A stretch of DNA of 64,000 nt from Membranipora membranacea (lineage: Eukaryota > Bryozoa > Gymnolaemata > Cheilostomatida > Membraniporidae). The notes beneath the pieces are model-generated. The model was not told where the DNA came from and made no database searches. It saw only the letters and a list, made by a program, of their open reading frames with translations. Shown in pieces: positions 12,691 through 24,891 of the stretch. The stretch covers positions 19,220,001 through 19,284,000 of the forward strand of contig OU612072.1 of NCBI GenBank assembly GCA_914767715.1. Direction: 5' to 3'. How positions within the stretch are numbered: the stretch's first letter is position 1; every line of letters starts with the position of its first letter. The translations under genes and the position numbers were made by a program.

Positions 12691-13622
12691 ATTCCGATGG
12701 CTATTTGAAATTTGAGCCTGCCGTTTGGCATGTTTTTTTATGACAAAAGTGGCCCTCGTTAAAAACGTTGCTGACGTCAAACTAAAAGGGGCAGTCCCGA
12801 ACGGGTTTCAGTTTCAAAGTCAGCATGAAATTGCCTACGTTATAGAGTAGGTTAGAAGGAAATCTATTTTTAAACTGGCCGTAAAAAAAACCAAGGGTCC
12901 CCCCTTTGTTACTTTTTTAATTTTACACTCGCTCTAATTCCTGTTCTATTTATCGTAGGATCTTGATTTTCGGGATTTAGAATGAGGCCAATGAGGCCAT
13001 CAGCTGGTCAGAGTTTGAAAGAAATCCGATGGCTATTTCAAATTTGAGCCTGCCGCTTGGCATGTTTTTTTATGACAAAAGTGGCCCTCGTTAAAAACGT
13101 TGTTGGCGCCAAACTAAGAGGAGCAGTCCCGAACGGGTTTCAGTTTCAAAGTAAGCATGAAATTGGCTGCGTTAGAGTAGGTTAGCAGGAAATCTATTTT
13201 TTAAACTGGCCGTAAAAAAAACCAAGGGTCCCCCCTCTGATACTTTTTTAAATTTTAAATTCGTTCTAATTCCTGTTCTATGTATCGTAGGATCTTGATA
13301 TTCGGGATTTTGAATGACGCCAATGAGGCCATCAGCTGGTGAGAGTTTGAAAGAATTCCGATGGCTATTTCAAATTTGAGCCTGCCGTATGGCATGTTTT
13401 TTTATGACAAAAGTGGCCCTCGTTAAAAACGTTGTTGGCGCCAAACTAAGAGGAGCAGTCCCGAACGGGTTTCAGTTTCAAAGTCAGCATGAAATTGGCT
13501 GCGTCATAGAGTAGGTTAGAAGGAAATCTATTTTTTAAACTGGCCGTAAAAAAAACCAAGGGTCCCCCCTCTGTTACTTTTTTAAATTTTAAATTCGTTC
13601 TAATTCCTGTTCTATGTATCGT
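12691..13622. repeat. Three-unit patch between two GATTATGAATG units
   Basis: Units start at 12625, 12957 and 13289, and the next GATTATGAATG unit starts at 13623, 998 bp after the first. The stretch from about 12900 to 13325 copies 10240-10660 (offset about 2666 bp). The shared two-base deletion GCGTTAGAG and the GAATGACGCC marker show this. After that the sequence returns to a copy of the unit at 12291 (GGTGAGAG, CGTATGG). The unit at 13289 is therefore chimeric. Confidence 0.75.
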
Positions 13623-16600
13623 AGGATCTTGATATTCGGGATTATGAATGAGGCCAATGAGGCCATTAGCTGGTCAGAGTTTGAAAGAATTCCGATGGCT
13701 ATTTGAAATTTGAGCCTGCCGTTTGGCATGTTTTTTTATGACAAAAGTGGCCCTCGTTAAAAACGTTGCTGACGTCAAACTAAGAGGGGCAGTCCCGAAC
13801 GGGTTTCAGTTTCAAAGTCAGCATGAAATTGCCTACGTTATAGAGTAGGTTAGAAGGAAATCTATTTTTAAACTGGCCGTAAAAAAAACCAAGGGTCCCC
13901 CCTTTGTTACTTTTTTTAATTTTAAACTCGCTCTAATTCCTGTTCTATTTATCGTAGGATCTTGATATTCGGGATTTAGAATGAGGCCAATGAGGCCATC
14001 AGCTGGTCAGAGTTTGAAAGAATTCCGATGGCTATTTAAAACTTGAGCCTGCTGTTTGGCATGTTTTTTTATGACAAAAGTAGCACTCATTTAAAACATT
14101 GCTGACGCCAAACTAAGAGGAGAAGTCCCGAACGGGTTTCAGTTTTAAAGTCAGCATGAAATTGCCTACGTTTTAGGGTAGGTTAGAAGGAAATCTATTT
14201 TTTAATCTGGTCGTAAAAAAAACCAAGGGTCCCCCGTTTGTTACTTTTTTTAATTTTAAACTCGCTCTAATTCCTGTTCTATTTATCGTAGGATCTTGAT
14301 ATTCGGGATTTAGAATGAGGCCAATGAGGCCATCAGCTGGTGAGAGTTTGAAAGAATTCCGATGGCTATTTCAAATTTGAGCCTGCCGTATGGCATGTTT
14401 TTTTATGACAAAAGTGGCCCTCGTTGAAAACGTTGTTGGCGCCAAACTAAGAGGACCAGTCCCGAACGGGTTTCAGTTTCAAAGTCAGCATGAAATTGGC
14501 TGCGTTATAGAGTAGGTTAGAAGGAAATCTATTTTTTAAACTTGCCGTAAAAAAAACCAAGGGTCCCCCCCTCTGATACTTTTTTAAATTTTAAATTCGT
14601 TCTAATTCCTGTTCTATGTATCGTAGGATCTTGATATTCGGGATTTTGAATGAGGCCAATGAGGCCATCAGCTGGTCAGAGTTTGAAAGAATTCCGATGG
14701 CTATTTCAAATTTGAGCCTGCCGCTTGGCATGTTTTTTTATGACAAAAGTGGCCCTCGTTAAAAACGTTGCTGACGCCAAACTAAGAGGAGCAGTCCCAA
14801 ACGGGTTTCAGTTTCAAAGTCAGCATGAAATTGCCTACGTTATAGAGTAGGTTAGAAGGAAATCTATTTTTTAAACTGGCCGTAAAAAAAACCAAGGGTC
14901 CCCCCTTTGTTACTTTTTTTAATTTTACACTCGCTCTAATTCCTGTTCCATTTATCGTAGGATCTTGATATTCGGGATTTAGAATGAGGCCAATGAGGCC
15001 ATCAGCTGGTCAGAGTTTGAAAGAATTCCGATGGCTATTTAAAACTTGAGCCTGCTGTTTGGCATGTTTTTTTATGACAAAAGTAGCACTCGTTAAAAAC
15101 ATTGCTGACGCCAAACTAAGAGGAGCAGTCCCGAACGGGTTTCAGTTTTAAAGTCAGCATGAAATTGCCTACGTTATAGAGTAGGTTAGAAGGAAATCTA
15201 TTTTTTAAACTGGCCGTAAATAAAACCAAGGTCCCCCCTTTGTTACTTTTTTTAAATTTTAAACTCGCTCTAATTCCTGTTTTATTTATTGTAGGATCTT
15301 GATATTCGGGATTTTGAATGAGGCCAATGAGGCCATCAGCTGGTCAGAGTTTGAAAGAATTCCAGTGGCTATTTCAAATTTGAGCCTGCCGTTTGGCATG
15401 TTTTTTTATGACAAAAGTGGCCCTCGTTAAAAACGTTGCTGACGCCAAACTAAGAGGAGCAGTCCCGAACGGGTTTCAGTTTCAAAGTCAGCATGAAATT
15501 GCCTACGTTATAGAGTAGGTTAGAAGGAAATCTATTTTTTAAACTGGCCGTAAAAAAACCAAGGGTCCCCCCTCTGTTACTTATTTTAAATTTTAAATTC
15601 GTTCTAATTCCTGTTCTATTTATCGTAGGATCTTGCTATTCGGGATTTTGAATGAGGCCAATGAGGCCATCAGCTGGTCAGAGTTTGATAGAATTCCGAT
15701 GGCTATTTCAAATTTGAGCCTGCCGTTTGGCATGTTTTTTTATGACAAAAGTGGCCCTCGTTAAAAACGTTGCTGACGCCAAACTAAGAGGAGCAGTCCC
15801 GAACAGGTTTCAGTTTCAAAGTCAGCATGAAATTGCCTACGTTATAGAGTAGGTTAGAAGGAAATCTATTTTTTAAACTGGCCGTAAAAAAAACCAAGGG
15901 TCCCCCCCTTTGTTACTTTTTTTAATTTTTAACTCGCTCTTATTCCTGTTCTATTTATCGTAGGATCTTGATATTCGGGATTTTGAATGAGGCCGATGAG
16001 GCCATCAGCTGGTCAGAGGTTGAAAGATTTCCGATGGCTACTTCAAATTTGAGCCTGCCGTTTTGCATGTTTTTTTATGACAAAAGTGGCCCTCGCTAAA
16101 AATGTTGCTGACGTCAAACTAAGAGGAGCAGTCCCAGACGGGTTTCAGTTTCAAAGTCAGCATGAAATTGCCTACGTTATAGAGTAGGTTAGAAGGAAAT
16201 CTATTTTTTAAACTGGCCGTAAAAAAATCCAAGGGTCCCCCCTTTGTTACTTTTTTTAATTTTACACTCGCTCTTATTCCTGTTCTATTTATCGTAGGAT
16301 CTTGATATTCGGGATTTAGAATGAGGCCAATGAGGCCATCAGCTGGTCAGAGGTTGAAAGATTTCCGATGGCTACTTCATATTTGAGCCTGCCGTTTTGC
16401 ATGTTTTTTTATGACAAAAGTGGCCCTCGTTAAAAATGTTGCTGACGTCAAACTAAGAGGAGCAGTCCCAGACGGGTTTCAGTTTCAAAGTCAGCATGAA
16501 ATTGCCTACGTTATAGAGTAGGTTAGAAGGAAATCTATTTTTTAAACTGGCCGTAAAAAAACCAAGGGTCCCCCCTTTGTTACTTTTTTTAATTTTACAC

Positions 16601-17298
16601 TCGCTCTAATTCCTGTTCTATTTATCGTAGGATCTTGATATTCGGGATTTAGAATGAGGCCAATGAGGCCATCAGCTGGTCAGAGTTTGAAAGAATTCCG
16701 ATGGCTATTTTAAATTTGAGCCTGCCGCTTGGCATGTTTTTTTATGACAAAAGTGGCCCTCGTTAAAAACGTTGCTGACGCCAAACTAAGAGGAGCAGTC
16801 CCAAACGGGTTTCAGTTTCAAAGTCAGCATGAAATTGCCTACGTTATAGAGTAGGTTAGAAGGAAATCTATTTTTTAAACTGGCCGTAAAAAAAAACCAA
16901 GGGTCCCCCCTTTGTTACTTTTTTTAATTTTAAACTCGCTCTAATTCCTGTTCTATTTATTGTAGGATCTTGATATTCGGGATTTAGAATGAGGCCAATG
17001 AGGCCATCAGCTGGTGAGAGTTTGAAAGAATTCCGATGGCTATTTCAAATTTGAGCCTGCCGTATGGCATGTTTTTTTATGACAAAAGTGGCCCTCGTTA
17101 AAAACGTTGTTGGCGCCAAACTAAGAGGACCAGTCCCGAACGGGTTTCAGTTTCAAAGTCAGCATGAAATTGGCTGCGTTATAGAGTAGGTTAGAAGGAA
17201 ATCTATTTTTTTAAACTGGCCGTAAAAAAAACCAAGGGTCCCCCCTCTGATACTTTTTTAAATTTTAAATTCGTTCTAAATCCTGTTCTATGTATCGT
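13623..17298. repeat. Complete 11-unit HOR a-b-c-d-e-f-g-h-i-j-k
   Basis: Unit starts are 13623 (a), 13956 (b), 14290 (c), 14625 (d), 14959 (e), 15293 (f), 15627 (g), 15962 (h), 16296 (i), 16629 (j) and 16964 (k). Lineage a has GATTATGAATG and CTATTTGAAATTTG. The tail of b has the unusual CCCCCGTTTGTT. The tail of e has CGTAAATAAAACC. Lineage f has AATTCCAGTGGC. Lineage g has ATCTTGCTATTCGGG with GTTTGATAG. Lineage h has GAGGCCGATGAGG. Lineage i has GGCTACTTCATATTTG. This is the clearest complete form of the HOR. Its period to the next copy is 3676 bp, or 11 units. Confidence 0.88.
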
Positions 17299-20200
17299 AG
17301 GATCTTGATATTCGGGATTATGAATGAGGCCAATGAGGCCATTAGCTGGTCAGAGTTTGAAAGAATTCCGATGGCTATTTGAAATTTGAGCCTGCCGTTT
17401 GGCATGTTTTTTTATGACAAAAGTGGCCCTCGTTAAAAACGTTGCTGACGTCAAACTAAGAGGGGCAGTCCCGAACGGGTTTCAGTTTCAAAGTCAGCAT
17501 GAAATTGCCTACGTTATAGAGTAGGTTAGAAGGAAATCTATTTTTAAACTGGCCGTAAAAAAAACCAAGGGTCCCCCCTTTGTTACTTTTTTTAATTTTA
17601 AACTCGCTCTAATTCCTGTTCTATTTATCGTAGGATCTTGATATTCGGGATTTAGAATGAGGCCAATGAGGCCATCAGCTGGTCAGAGTTTGAAAGAATT
17701 CCGATGGCTATTTAAAACTTGAGCCTGCTGTTTGGCATGTTTTTTTATGACAAAAGTAGCACTCGTTTAAAACATTGCTGACGCCAAACTAAGAGGAGAA
17801 GTCCCGAACGGGTTTCAGTTTTAAAGTCAGCATGAAATTGCCTACGTTTTAGAGTAGGTTAGAAGGAAATCTATTTTTTAATCTGGTCGTAAAAAAAACC
17901 AAGGGTCCCCCGTTTGTTACTTTTTTTAATTTTAAACTCGCTCTAATTCCTGTTCTATTTATCGTAGGATCTTGATATTCGGGATTTAGAATGAGGCCAA
18001 TGAGGCCATCAGCTGGTGAGAGTTTGAAAGAATTCCGATGGCTATTTCAAATTTGAGCCTGCCGTATGGCATGTTTTTTTATGACAAAAGTGGCCCTCGT
18101 TGCAAACGTTGTTGGCGCCAAACTAAGAGGACCAGTCCCGAATGGGTTTCAGTTTCAAAGTCAGCATGAAATTGGCTGCGTTATAGAGTAGGTTAGAAGG
18201 AAATCTATTTTTTAAACTTGCCGTAAAAAAAACCAAGGGTCCCCCCTCTGATACTTTTTTAAATTTTAAATTCGCTCTAATTCCTGTTCTATGTATCGTA
18301 GGATCTTGATATTCGGGATTTTGAATGAGGCCAATGAGGCCATCAGCTGGTCAGAGTTTGAAAGAATTCCGATGGCTATTTCAAATTTGAGCCTGCCGCT
18401 TGGCATGTTTTTTTATGACAAAAGTGGCCCTCGTTAAAAACGTTGCTGACGCCAAACTAAGAGGAGCAGTCCCAAACGGGTTTCAGTTTCAAAGTCAGCA
18501 TGAAATTGCCTACGTTATAGAGTAGGTTAGAAGGAAATCTATTTTTTAAACTGGCCGTAAAAAAAACCAAGGGTCCCCCCTTTGTTACTTTTTTTAATTT
18601 TACACTCGCTCTAATTCCTGTTCCATTTATCGTAGGATCTTGATATTCGGGATTTAGAATGAGGCCAATGAGGCCATCAGCTGGTCAGAGTTTGAAAGAA
18701 TTCCGATGGCTATTTAAAACTTGAGCCTGCTGTTTGGCATGTTTTTTTATGACAAAAGTAGCACTCGTTAAAAACATTGCTGACGCCAAACTAAGAGGAG
18801 CAGTCCCGAACGGGTTTCAGTTTTAAAGTCAGCATGAAAGTGCCTACGTTATAGAGTAGGTTAGAAGGAAATCTATTTTTTAAACTGGCCGTAAATAAAA
18901 CCAAGGTCCCCCCTTTGTTACTTTTTTTAAATTTTAAACTCGCTCTAATTCCTGTTTTATTTATTGTAGGATCTTGATATTCGGGATTTTGAATGAGGCC
19001 AATGAGGCCATCAGCTGGTCAGAGTTTGAAAGAATTCCAGTGGCTATTTCAAATTTGAGCCTGCCGTTTGGCATGTTTTTTTATGACAAAAGTGGCCCTC
19101 GTTAAAAACGTTGCTGACGCCAAACTAAGAGGAGCAGTCCCGAACGGGTTTCAGTTTCAAAGTCAGCATGAAATTGCCTACGTCATAGAGTAGGTTAGAA
19201 GGAAATCTATTTTTTAAACTGGCCGTAAAAAAACCAAGGGTCCCCCCTCTGTTACTTATTTTAAATTTTAAATTCGTTCTAATTCCTGTTCTATTTATCG
19301 TAGGATCTTGCTATTCGGGATTTTGAATGAGGCCAATGAGGCCATCAGCTGGTCAGAGTTTGATAGAATTCCGATGGCTATTTCAAATTTGAGCCTGCCG
19401 TTTGGCATGTTTTTTTATGACAAAAGTGGCCCTCGTTAAAAACGTTGCTGACGCCAAACTAAGAGGAGCAGTCCCGAACAGGTTTCAGTTTCAAAGTCAG
19501 CATGAAAATGCCTACGTTATAGAGTAGGATAGAAGGAAATCTATTTTTTAAACTGGCCGTAAAAAAACCAAGGGTCCCCCCTCTGTTACTTATTTTAAAT
19601 TTTAAATTCGTTCTAATTCCTGTTCTATTTATCGTAGGATCTTGCTATTCGGGATTTTTAATGAGGCCAATGAGGCCATCAGCTGGTCAGAGTTTGATAG
19701 AATTCCGATGGCTATTTCAAATTTGAGCCTGCCGTTTGGCATGTTTTTTTATGACAAAAGTGGCCCTCGTTAAAAACGTTGCTGACGCCAAACTAAGAGG
19801 AGCAGTCCCGAACAGGTTTCAGTTTCAAAGTCAGCATGAAATTGCCTACGTTATAGAGTAGGTTAGAAGGAAATCTATTTTTTAAACTGGCCGTAAAAAA
19901 AACCAAGGGTCCCCCCCTTTGTTACTTTTTTTAATTTTTAACTCGCTCTTATTCCTGTTCTATTTATCGTAGGATCTTGATATTCGGGATTTTGAGTGAG
20001 GCCGATGAGGCCATCAGCTGGTCAGAGGTTGAAAGATTTCCGATGGCTACTTCAAATTTGAGCCTGCCGTTTTGCATGTTTTTTTATGACAAAAGTGGCC
20101 CTCGCTAAAAATGTTGCTGACGTCAAACTAAGAGGAGCAGTCCCAGACGGGTTTCAGTTTCAAAGTCAGCATGAAATTGCCTACGTTATAGAGTAGGTTA

Positions 20201-21307
20201 GAAGGAAATCTATTTTTTAAACTGGCCGTAAAAAAAACCAAGGGTCCCCCCTTTGTTACTTTTTTTAATTTTACACTCGCTCTTATTCCTGTTCTATTTA
20301 TCGTAGGATCTTGATATTCGGGATTTAGAATGAGGCCAATGAGGCCATCAGCTGGTCAGAGGTTGAAAGATTTCCGATGGCTACTTCATATTTGAGCCTG
20401 CCGTTTTGCATGTTTTTTTATGACAAAAGTGGCCCTCGTTAAAAATGTTGCTGACGTCAAACTAAGAGGAGCAGTCCCAGACGGGTTTCAGTTTCAAAGT
20501 CAGCATGAAATTGCCTACGTTATAGAGTAGGTTAGAAGGAAATCTATTTTTTAAACTGGCCGTAAAAAAACCAAGGGTCCCCCCTTTGTTACTTTTTTTA
20601 ATTTTACACTCGCTCTAATTCCTGTTCTATTTATCGTAGGATCTTGATATTCGGGATTTAGAATGAGGCCAATGAGGCCATCAGCTGGTCAGAGTTTGAA
20701 AGAATTCCGATGGCTATTTTAAATTTGAGCCTGCCGCTTGGCATGTTTTTTTATGACAAAAGTGGCCCTCGTTAAAAACGTTGCTGACGCCAAACTAAGA
20801 GGAGCAGTCCCAAACGGGTTTCAGTTTCAAAGTCAGCATGAAATTGCCTACGTTATAGAGTAGGATAGAAGGAAATCTATTTTTTAAACTGGCCGTAAAA
20901 AAAAACCAAGGGTCCCCCCTTTGTTACTTTTTTTAATTTTAAACTCGCTCTAATTCCTGTTCTATTTATTGTAGGATCTTGATATTCGGGATTTAGAATG
21001 AGGCCAATGAGGCCATCAGCTGGTGAGAGTTTGAAAGAATTCCGATGGCTATTTCAAATTTGAGCCTGCCGTATGGCATGTTTTTTTATGACAAAAGTGG
21101 CCCTCGTTAAAAACGTTGTTGGCGCCAAACTAAGAGGACCAGTCCCGAACGGGTTTCAGTTTCAAAGTCAGCATGAAATTGGCTGCGTTATAGAGTAGGT
21201 TAGAAGGAAATCTATTTTTTTAAACTGGCCGTAAAAAAAACCAAGGGTCCCCCCTCTGATACTTTTTTAAATTTTAAATTCGTTCTAAATCCTGTTCTAT
21301 GTATCGT
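17299..21307. repeat. HOR copy with lineage g duplicated (12 units)
   Basis: Unit starts are 17299, 17632, 17966, 18300, 18634, 18968, 19302, 19636, 19971, 20305, 20638 and 20973. Units a to g match 13623-15961 at an offset of about 3675 bp. Units h to k match 15962-17298 at an offset of 4009 bp. The difference is one extra g unit: 19302 and 19636 both carry the CTTGCTATTCGGG and GTTTGATAG markers. Copy-specific changes include GAGTGAGGCC near 19995. Confidence 0.9.
19302..19970. repeat. Single-unit tandem duplication of lineage g
   Basis: Two adjacent units (19302 and 19636) share TTGCTATTCGGG, GTTTGATAGAATTCC and GAACAGGTTTC. The first is followed by the TTACTTATTTTAAA tail, which normally sits between f and g. 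It therefore has an f-type tail joined to a g body. The second has the normal g-to-h tail with C7. This pattern fits unequal exchange one unit out of register. A private GAATGAGG to TAATGAGG change near 19658 separates them. Confidence 0.85.
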
Positions 21308-23041
21308 AGGATCTTGATATTCGGGATTTTGAATGAGGCCAATGAGGCCATCAGCTGGTCAGAGTTTGAAAGAATTCCGATGGCTATTTTAATTTTGAGC
21401 CTGCCGCTTGGCATGTTTTTTTATGACAAAAGTGGCCCTAGTTAAAAACGTTGCTGACGCCAAACAAAGAGGAGCAGTCCCAAACGGGTTTCAGTTTCAA
21501 AGTCAGCATGAAATTGCCTACATTATAGAGTAGGTTAGAAGGAAATCTATTTTTTAAACTGGCCGTAAAAAAAACCAAGGGTCCCCCCTTTGTTACTTTT
21601 TTTAATTTTACACTCGCTCTAATTCCTGTTCTATGTCTCGTAGGATCTTGATATTCGGGATTTTGAATGAGGCCAATGAGGCCATCAGCTGGTCAGAGTT
21701 TGAAAGAATTCCGATGGCTATTTCAAATTTGAGCCTGCCGTTTGGCATGTTTATTTATAACAAAAGTGGCCCTCGTTAAAAACGTTGCTGACGCCAAACT
21801 AAGACGAGCAGTCCCGAACGGCTTTCAGTTTCAAAGTCAGCATGAAATTGCCTACGTTATAGAGTAGGTTAGAAGGAAATCTATTTTTTAAACTGGCCGT
21901 AAAAAAAACCAAGGGTCCCCCCTTTGTTACTTTTTTAATTTTAAACTCGCTCCAATTCCTGTTCTATTTATCTTAGGATCTTGATATTCGGGATTTAGAA
22001 TGAGGCCAATGATGCCATCAGCTGGTGAGAGTTTGAAAGAATTCCGATGGCTATTTCAAATTTGAGCCTGCCGTATGGCATGTTTTTTTATGACAAAAGT
22101 GGCACTCGTTAAAAACGTTGTTGACGCCAAACTAAGAGGAGCAGTCCCGAACGGGTTTCAGTTTCAAAGTCAGCATGAAATTGGCTGCGTCATAGAGTAG
22201 GTTACAAGGAATTCTATTTTTTAAACTGGCCGTAAAAAAAACCAAGTGTCCCCCCTCTGTTACTTTTTTAAATTTTAATTTCGTTCTAATTCCTGTTCTA
22301 TGTATCGTAGGATCTTGATATTTGGAATTTTGAATGAGGCCAATGAGGCCATCAGCTGGTCAGAGTTTGAAAGAATTCCGATGGCTATTTCAAATTTGAG
22401 CCTGCCGTTTGGCATGTTTTTTTATGACAAAAGTGGCCCTCGTTAAAAACGTTGCTGACGCCAAACTAAGAGGAGCAGTCCCGAACGGGTTTCAGTTTCA
22501 AAGTCAGCATGAAATTGCCTACGTTATAGAGTAGGTTAGAAGGAAATCTATTTTTTAAACTGGCCGTAAAAAAAACCAAGGGTCCCCCCTTTGTTACTTT
22601 TTTAATTTTAAACTCGCTCTAATTCCTGTTCTATTTATCGTAGGATCTTGATATTTGGGATTTAGAATGAAGCCAATGAGGCCATCAGCTGGTGAGAGTT
22701 TGAAAGAATTCCGATGGCTATTTCAAATTTGAGCCTGCCGTATGGCATGTTTTTTTATGACAAAAGTGGCCCTCGTTAAAAACGTTGTTGGCGCCAAACT
22801 AAGAGGAGCAGTCCCGAACGGGTTTCAGTTTCAAAGTCAGCATGAAATTGGCTGCGTCATAGAGTAGGTTAGAAGGAAATCTATTTTTTAAACTGGCCGT
22901 AAAAAAAACCAAGGGTCCCCCCTCTGTTACTTTTTTAAATTTTAAATTCGTTCTAATTCCTGTTCTATGTATCGTAGGATCTTGATATTCGGGATTATGA
23001 ATGAGGCCAATGAGGCCATTAGCTGGTCAGAGTTTGAAAGA
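21308..23041. repeat. Dispersed duplicate of 10957-12690, copy 2
   Basis: Unit starts are 21308, 21642, 21975, 22309, 22642 and 22976. The marker series is that of 10957-12690, displaced by 10351 bp. Private differences include CTATTTTAATTTTG at about 21386, TGTTTATTTATAAC at about 21750 and GGAATTCTATT near 22208. In the last unit the match breaks near 23042, where AATTTTGATGG replaces AATTCCGATGG. The block lies between two 11-mer HOR copies. Confidence 0.85.
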
Positions 23042-23309
23042 ATTTTGATGGCTATTTCAAATTTGAGCCTGCCGTATGGCATGTTTTTTTATGACAAAAC
23101 TGGCCCTCGTTAAAAACGTTGTTGATGCCAAACTAAGAGGAGCAGTCCCGAACGGGTTTCAGTTTGAAAGTCAGCATGAAATTGCCTACGTTATAGAGTA
23201 GGTTAGAAGGAAATCTATTTTTTAAACAGGCCCTAAAAAAAACCAAGGGTCCCCCCTCTGTTACTTTTTTAAATTTTAAACTCGCTCTAATTCCTGTTCT
23301 ATTTATCGT

Positions 23310-23642
23310 AGGATCTTGATATTCGGGATTTTGAATGAGGCCAATGAGGCCATCAGCTGGTCAGAGTTTGAAAGAATTCCGATGGCTATTTCAAATTTGA
23401 GCCTGCCGTTTGGCATGTTTTTTTATGACAAAAGTGGCCCTCGTTAAAAACGTTGCTGACGCCAAACTAAGAGGAGCAGTCCCGAACGGGTTTCAGTTTC
23501 GAAGTCAGCATGAAATTGCCTACGTTATAGAGTAGGTTAGAAGGAAATCTATTTTTTAAACTGGCCGTAAAAAAAACCAAGGGTCCCCCCTTTGTTACTT
23601 TTTTAATTTTAAACTCGCTCTAATTCCTGTTCTATTTATCGT
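23310..23642. repeat. Representative full-length unit
   Basis: This unit is close to the consensus and serves as a reference for unit positions. It carries tandem ATGAGGCCA copies at 23335-23343 and 23344-23352, CAGCTG at 23354-23359, GAATTC at 23374-23379, and an inverted pair GCCATC (23349-23354) and GATGGC (23381-23386) with a 26-bp loop. It ends with the A-run, C-run and T-run cluster. Compared with neighbours it has one private change, TTTCGAAG for TTTCAAAG, near 23498. I see no half-unit duplication, so the 334-bp unit does not look like a recent dimer of a 167-bp ancestor. Confidence 0.9.
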
Positions 23643-23888
23643 AGGATCTTGATATTTGGGATTTAGAATGAAGCCAATGAGGCCATCGTTAAAAACGTTG
23701 TTGGCGCCAAACTAAGAGGAGCAGTCCCGAACGGGTTTCAGTTTCAAAGTCAGCATGAAATTGGCTGCGTCATAGAGTAGGTTAGAAGGAAATCTATTTT
23801 TTAAACTGGCCGTAAAAAAAACCAAGGGTCCCCCCTCTGTTACTTTTTTAAATTTTAAATTCGTTCTAATTCCTGTTCTATGTATCGT
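23643..23888. repeat. Deleted unit, 246 bp
   Basis: The unit runs normally to GAGGCCATC and then continues at GTTAAAAACG, so unit positions 46-133 are missing (88 bp). The deletion end points fall in GGCCATC (unit 39-45) and GGCCCTC (unit 127-133), an imperfect 7-bp direct repeat that leaves one copy. This is the expected product of microhomology-mediated deletion or slippage. CAGCTG, GAATTC and the T7 tract are lost. I found no second copy of this junction in the window. Confidence 0.93.
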
Positions 23889-24891
23889 AGGATCTTGATA
23901 TTCGGGATTATGAATGAGGCCAATGAGGCCATTAGCTGGTCAGAGTTTGAAAGAATTCCGATGGCTATTTCAAATTTGAGCCTGCCGCTTGGCATGTTTT
24001 TTATGACAAACGTGGCCCTCGTTAAAAACGTTGTTGGCGCCAAACTAAGAGGAGCAGTCCCGAACGGGTTTCAGTTTCAAAGTCAGCATGAAATTGGCTG
24101 CGTCATAGAGTAGGTTAGAAATAAATCTATTTTTTAAACTGGCCGTAAAAAAAACCAAGGGTCCCCCCCCTTTGTTACTTTTTTAAATTTTAAACTCGCT
24201 CTAATTCCTGTTCTATTTATTGTAGGATCTTGATATTTGGGATTTTGAATGAGGCCAATGAGGCCATCAGCTGGTCAGAGTTTGAAAGAATTTTGATGGC
24301 TATTTCAAATTTGAGCCTGCCGTATGGCATGTTTTTTTATGACAAAACTGGCCCTCGTTAAAAACGTTGTTGATGCCAAACTAAGAGGAGCAGTCCCGAA
24401 CGGGTTTCAGTTTGAAAGTCAGCATGAAATTGCCTACGTTATAGAGTAGGTTAGAAGGAAATCTATTTTTTAAACAGGCCCTAAAAAAAACCAAGGGTCC
24501 CCCCTCTGTTACTTTTTTAAATTTTAAACTCGCTCTAATTCCTGTTCTATTTATCGTAGGATCTTGATATTCCGGATTTTGAATGAGGTCAATGAGGCCA
24601 TCAGCTGGTCAGAGTTTGAAAGAATTCCGATGGCTATTTCAAATTTGAGCCTGCCGTTTGGCATGTTTTTTTATGACAAAAGTGGCCCTCGTTAAAAAGG
24701 TTGTTGACGCCAAACTAAGAGGAGCAGTCCCAAACGGGTTTCAGTTTCAAAGTCAGCATGAAGTTGCCTACGTTATAGAGTAGGTTAGAAGGAAATCTAT
24801 TTTTTAAACTGGCCGTTAAAAAAACCAATGTTCCCCCCTCTGTTACTTTTTTAAATTTTAAATTCATTCTAATTCCTGTTCTATTTATCAT

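Larger units (their letters stand above)
23042..24891. repeat. Mixed units between HOR copies, including a deleted unit
   Basis: Unit starts in this stretch are 23310, 23643 (246 bp, deleted), 23889, 24224 and 24558. The AATTTTGATGG body with TGACAAAACTGG and AAACAGGCCCT occurs both at 23042-23309 and at 24224-24557, so the two are duplicates about 1248 bp apart. That is four units minus the 88-bp deletion. The unit at 23889 has T6 in place of T7, which opens chance reading frames on both strands. Confidence 0.82.

Noticed and set aside
15217-15226. AATAAA polyadenylation signal in CGTAAATAAAACC
   Set aside because: It arises from one A-to-T change in the A8 run, limited to units before lineage f. 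There is no gene upstream.
22950-22980. CENP-B box-like match in ATTCGTTCTAATTCC
   Set aside because: It matches TTCG and the central A of the CENP-B box pattern but lacks the CGGG end. It is present only in units with the TTAAATTCG tail.
23310-23642. Unit as a dimer of two 167-bp halves
   Set aside because: I compared the halves by eye. Only short matches such as TTTCAAA were found, and these are 108 bp apart, not 167.
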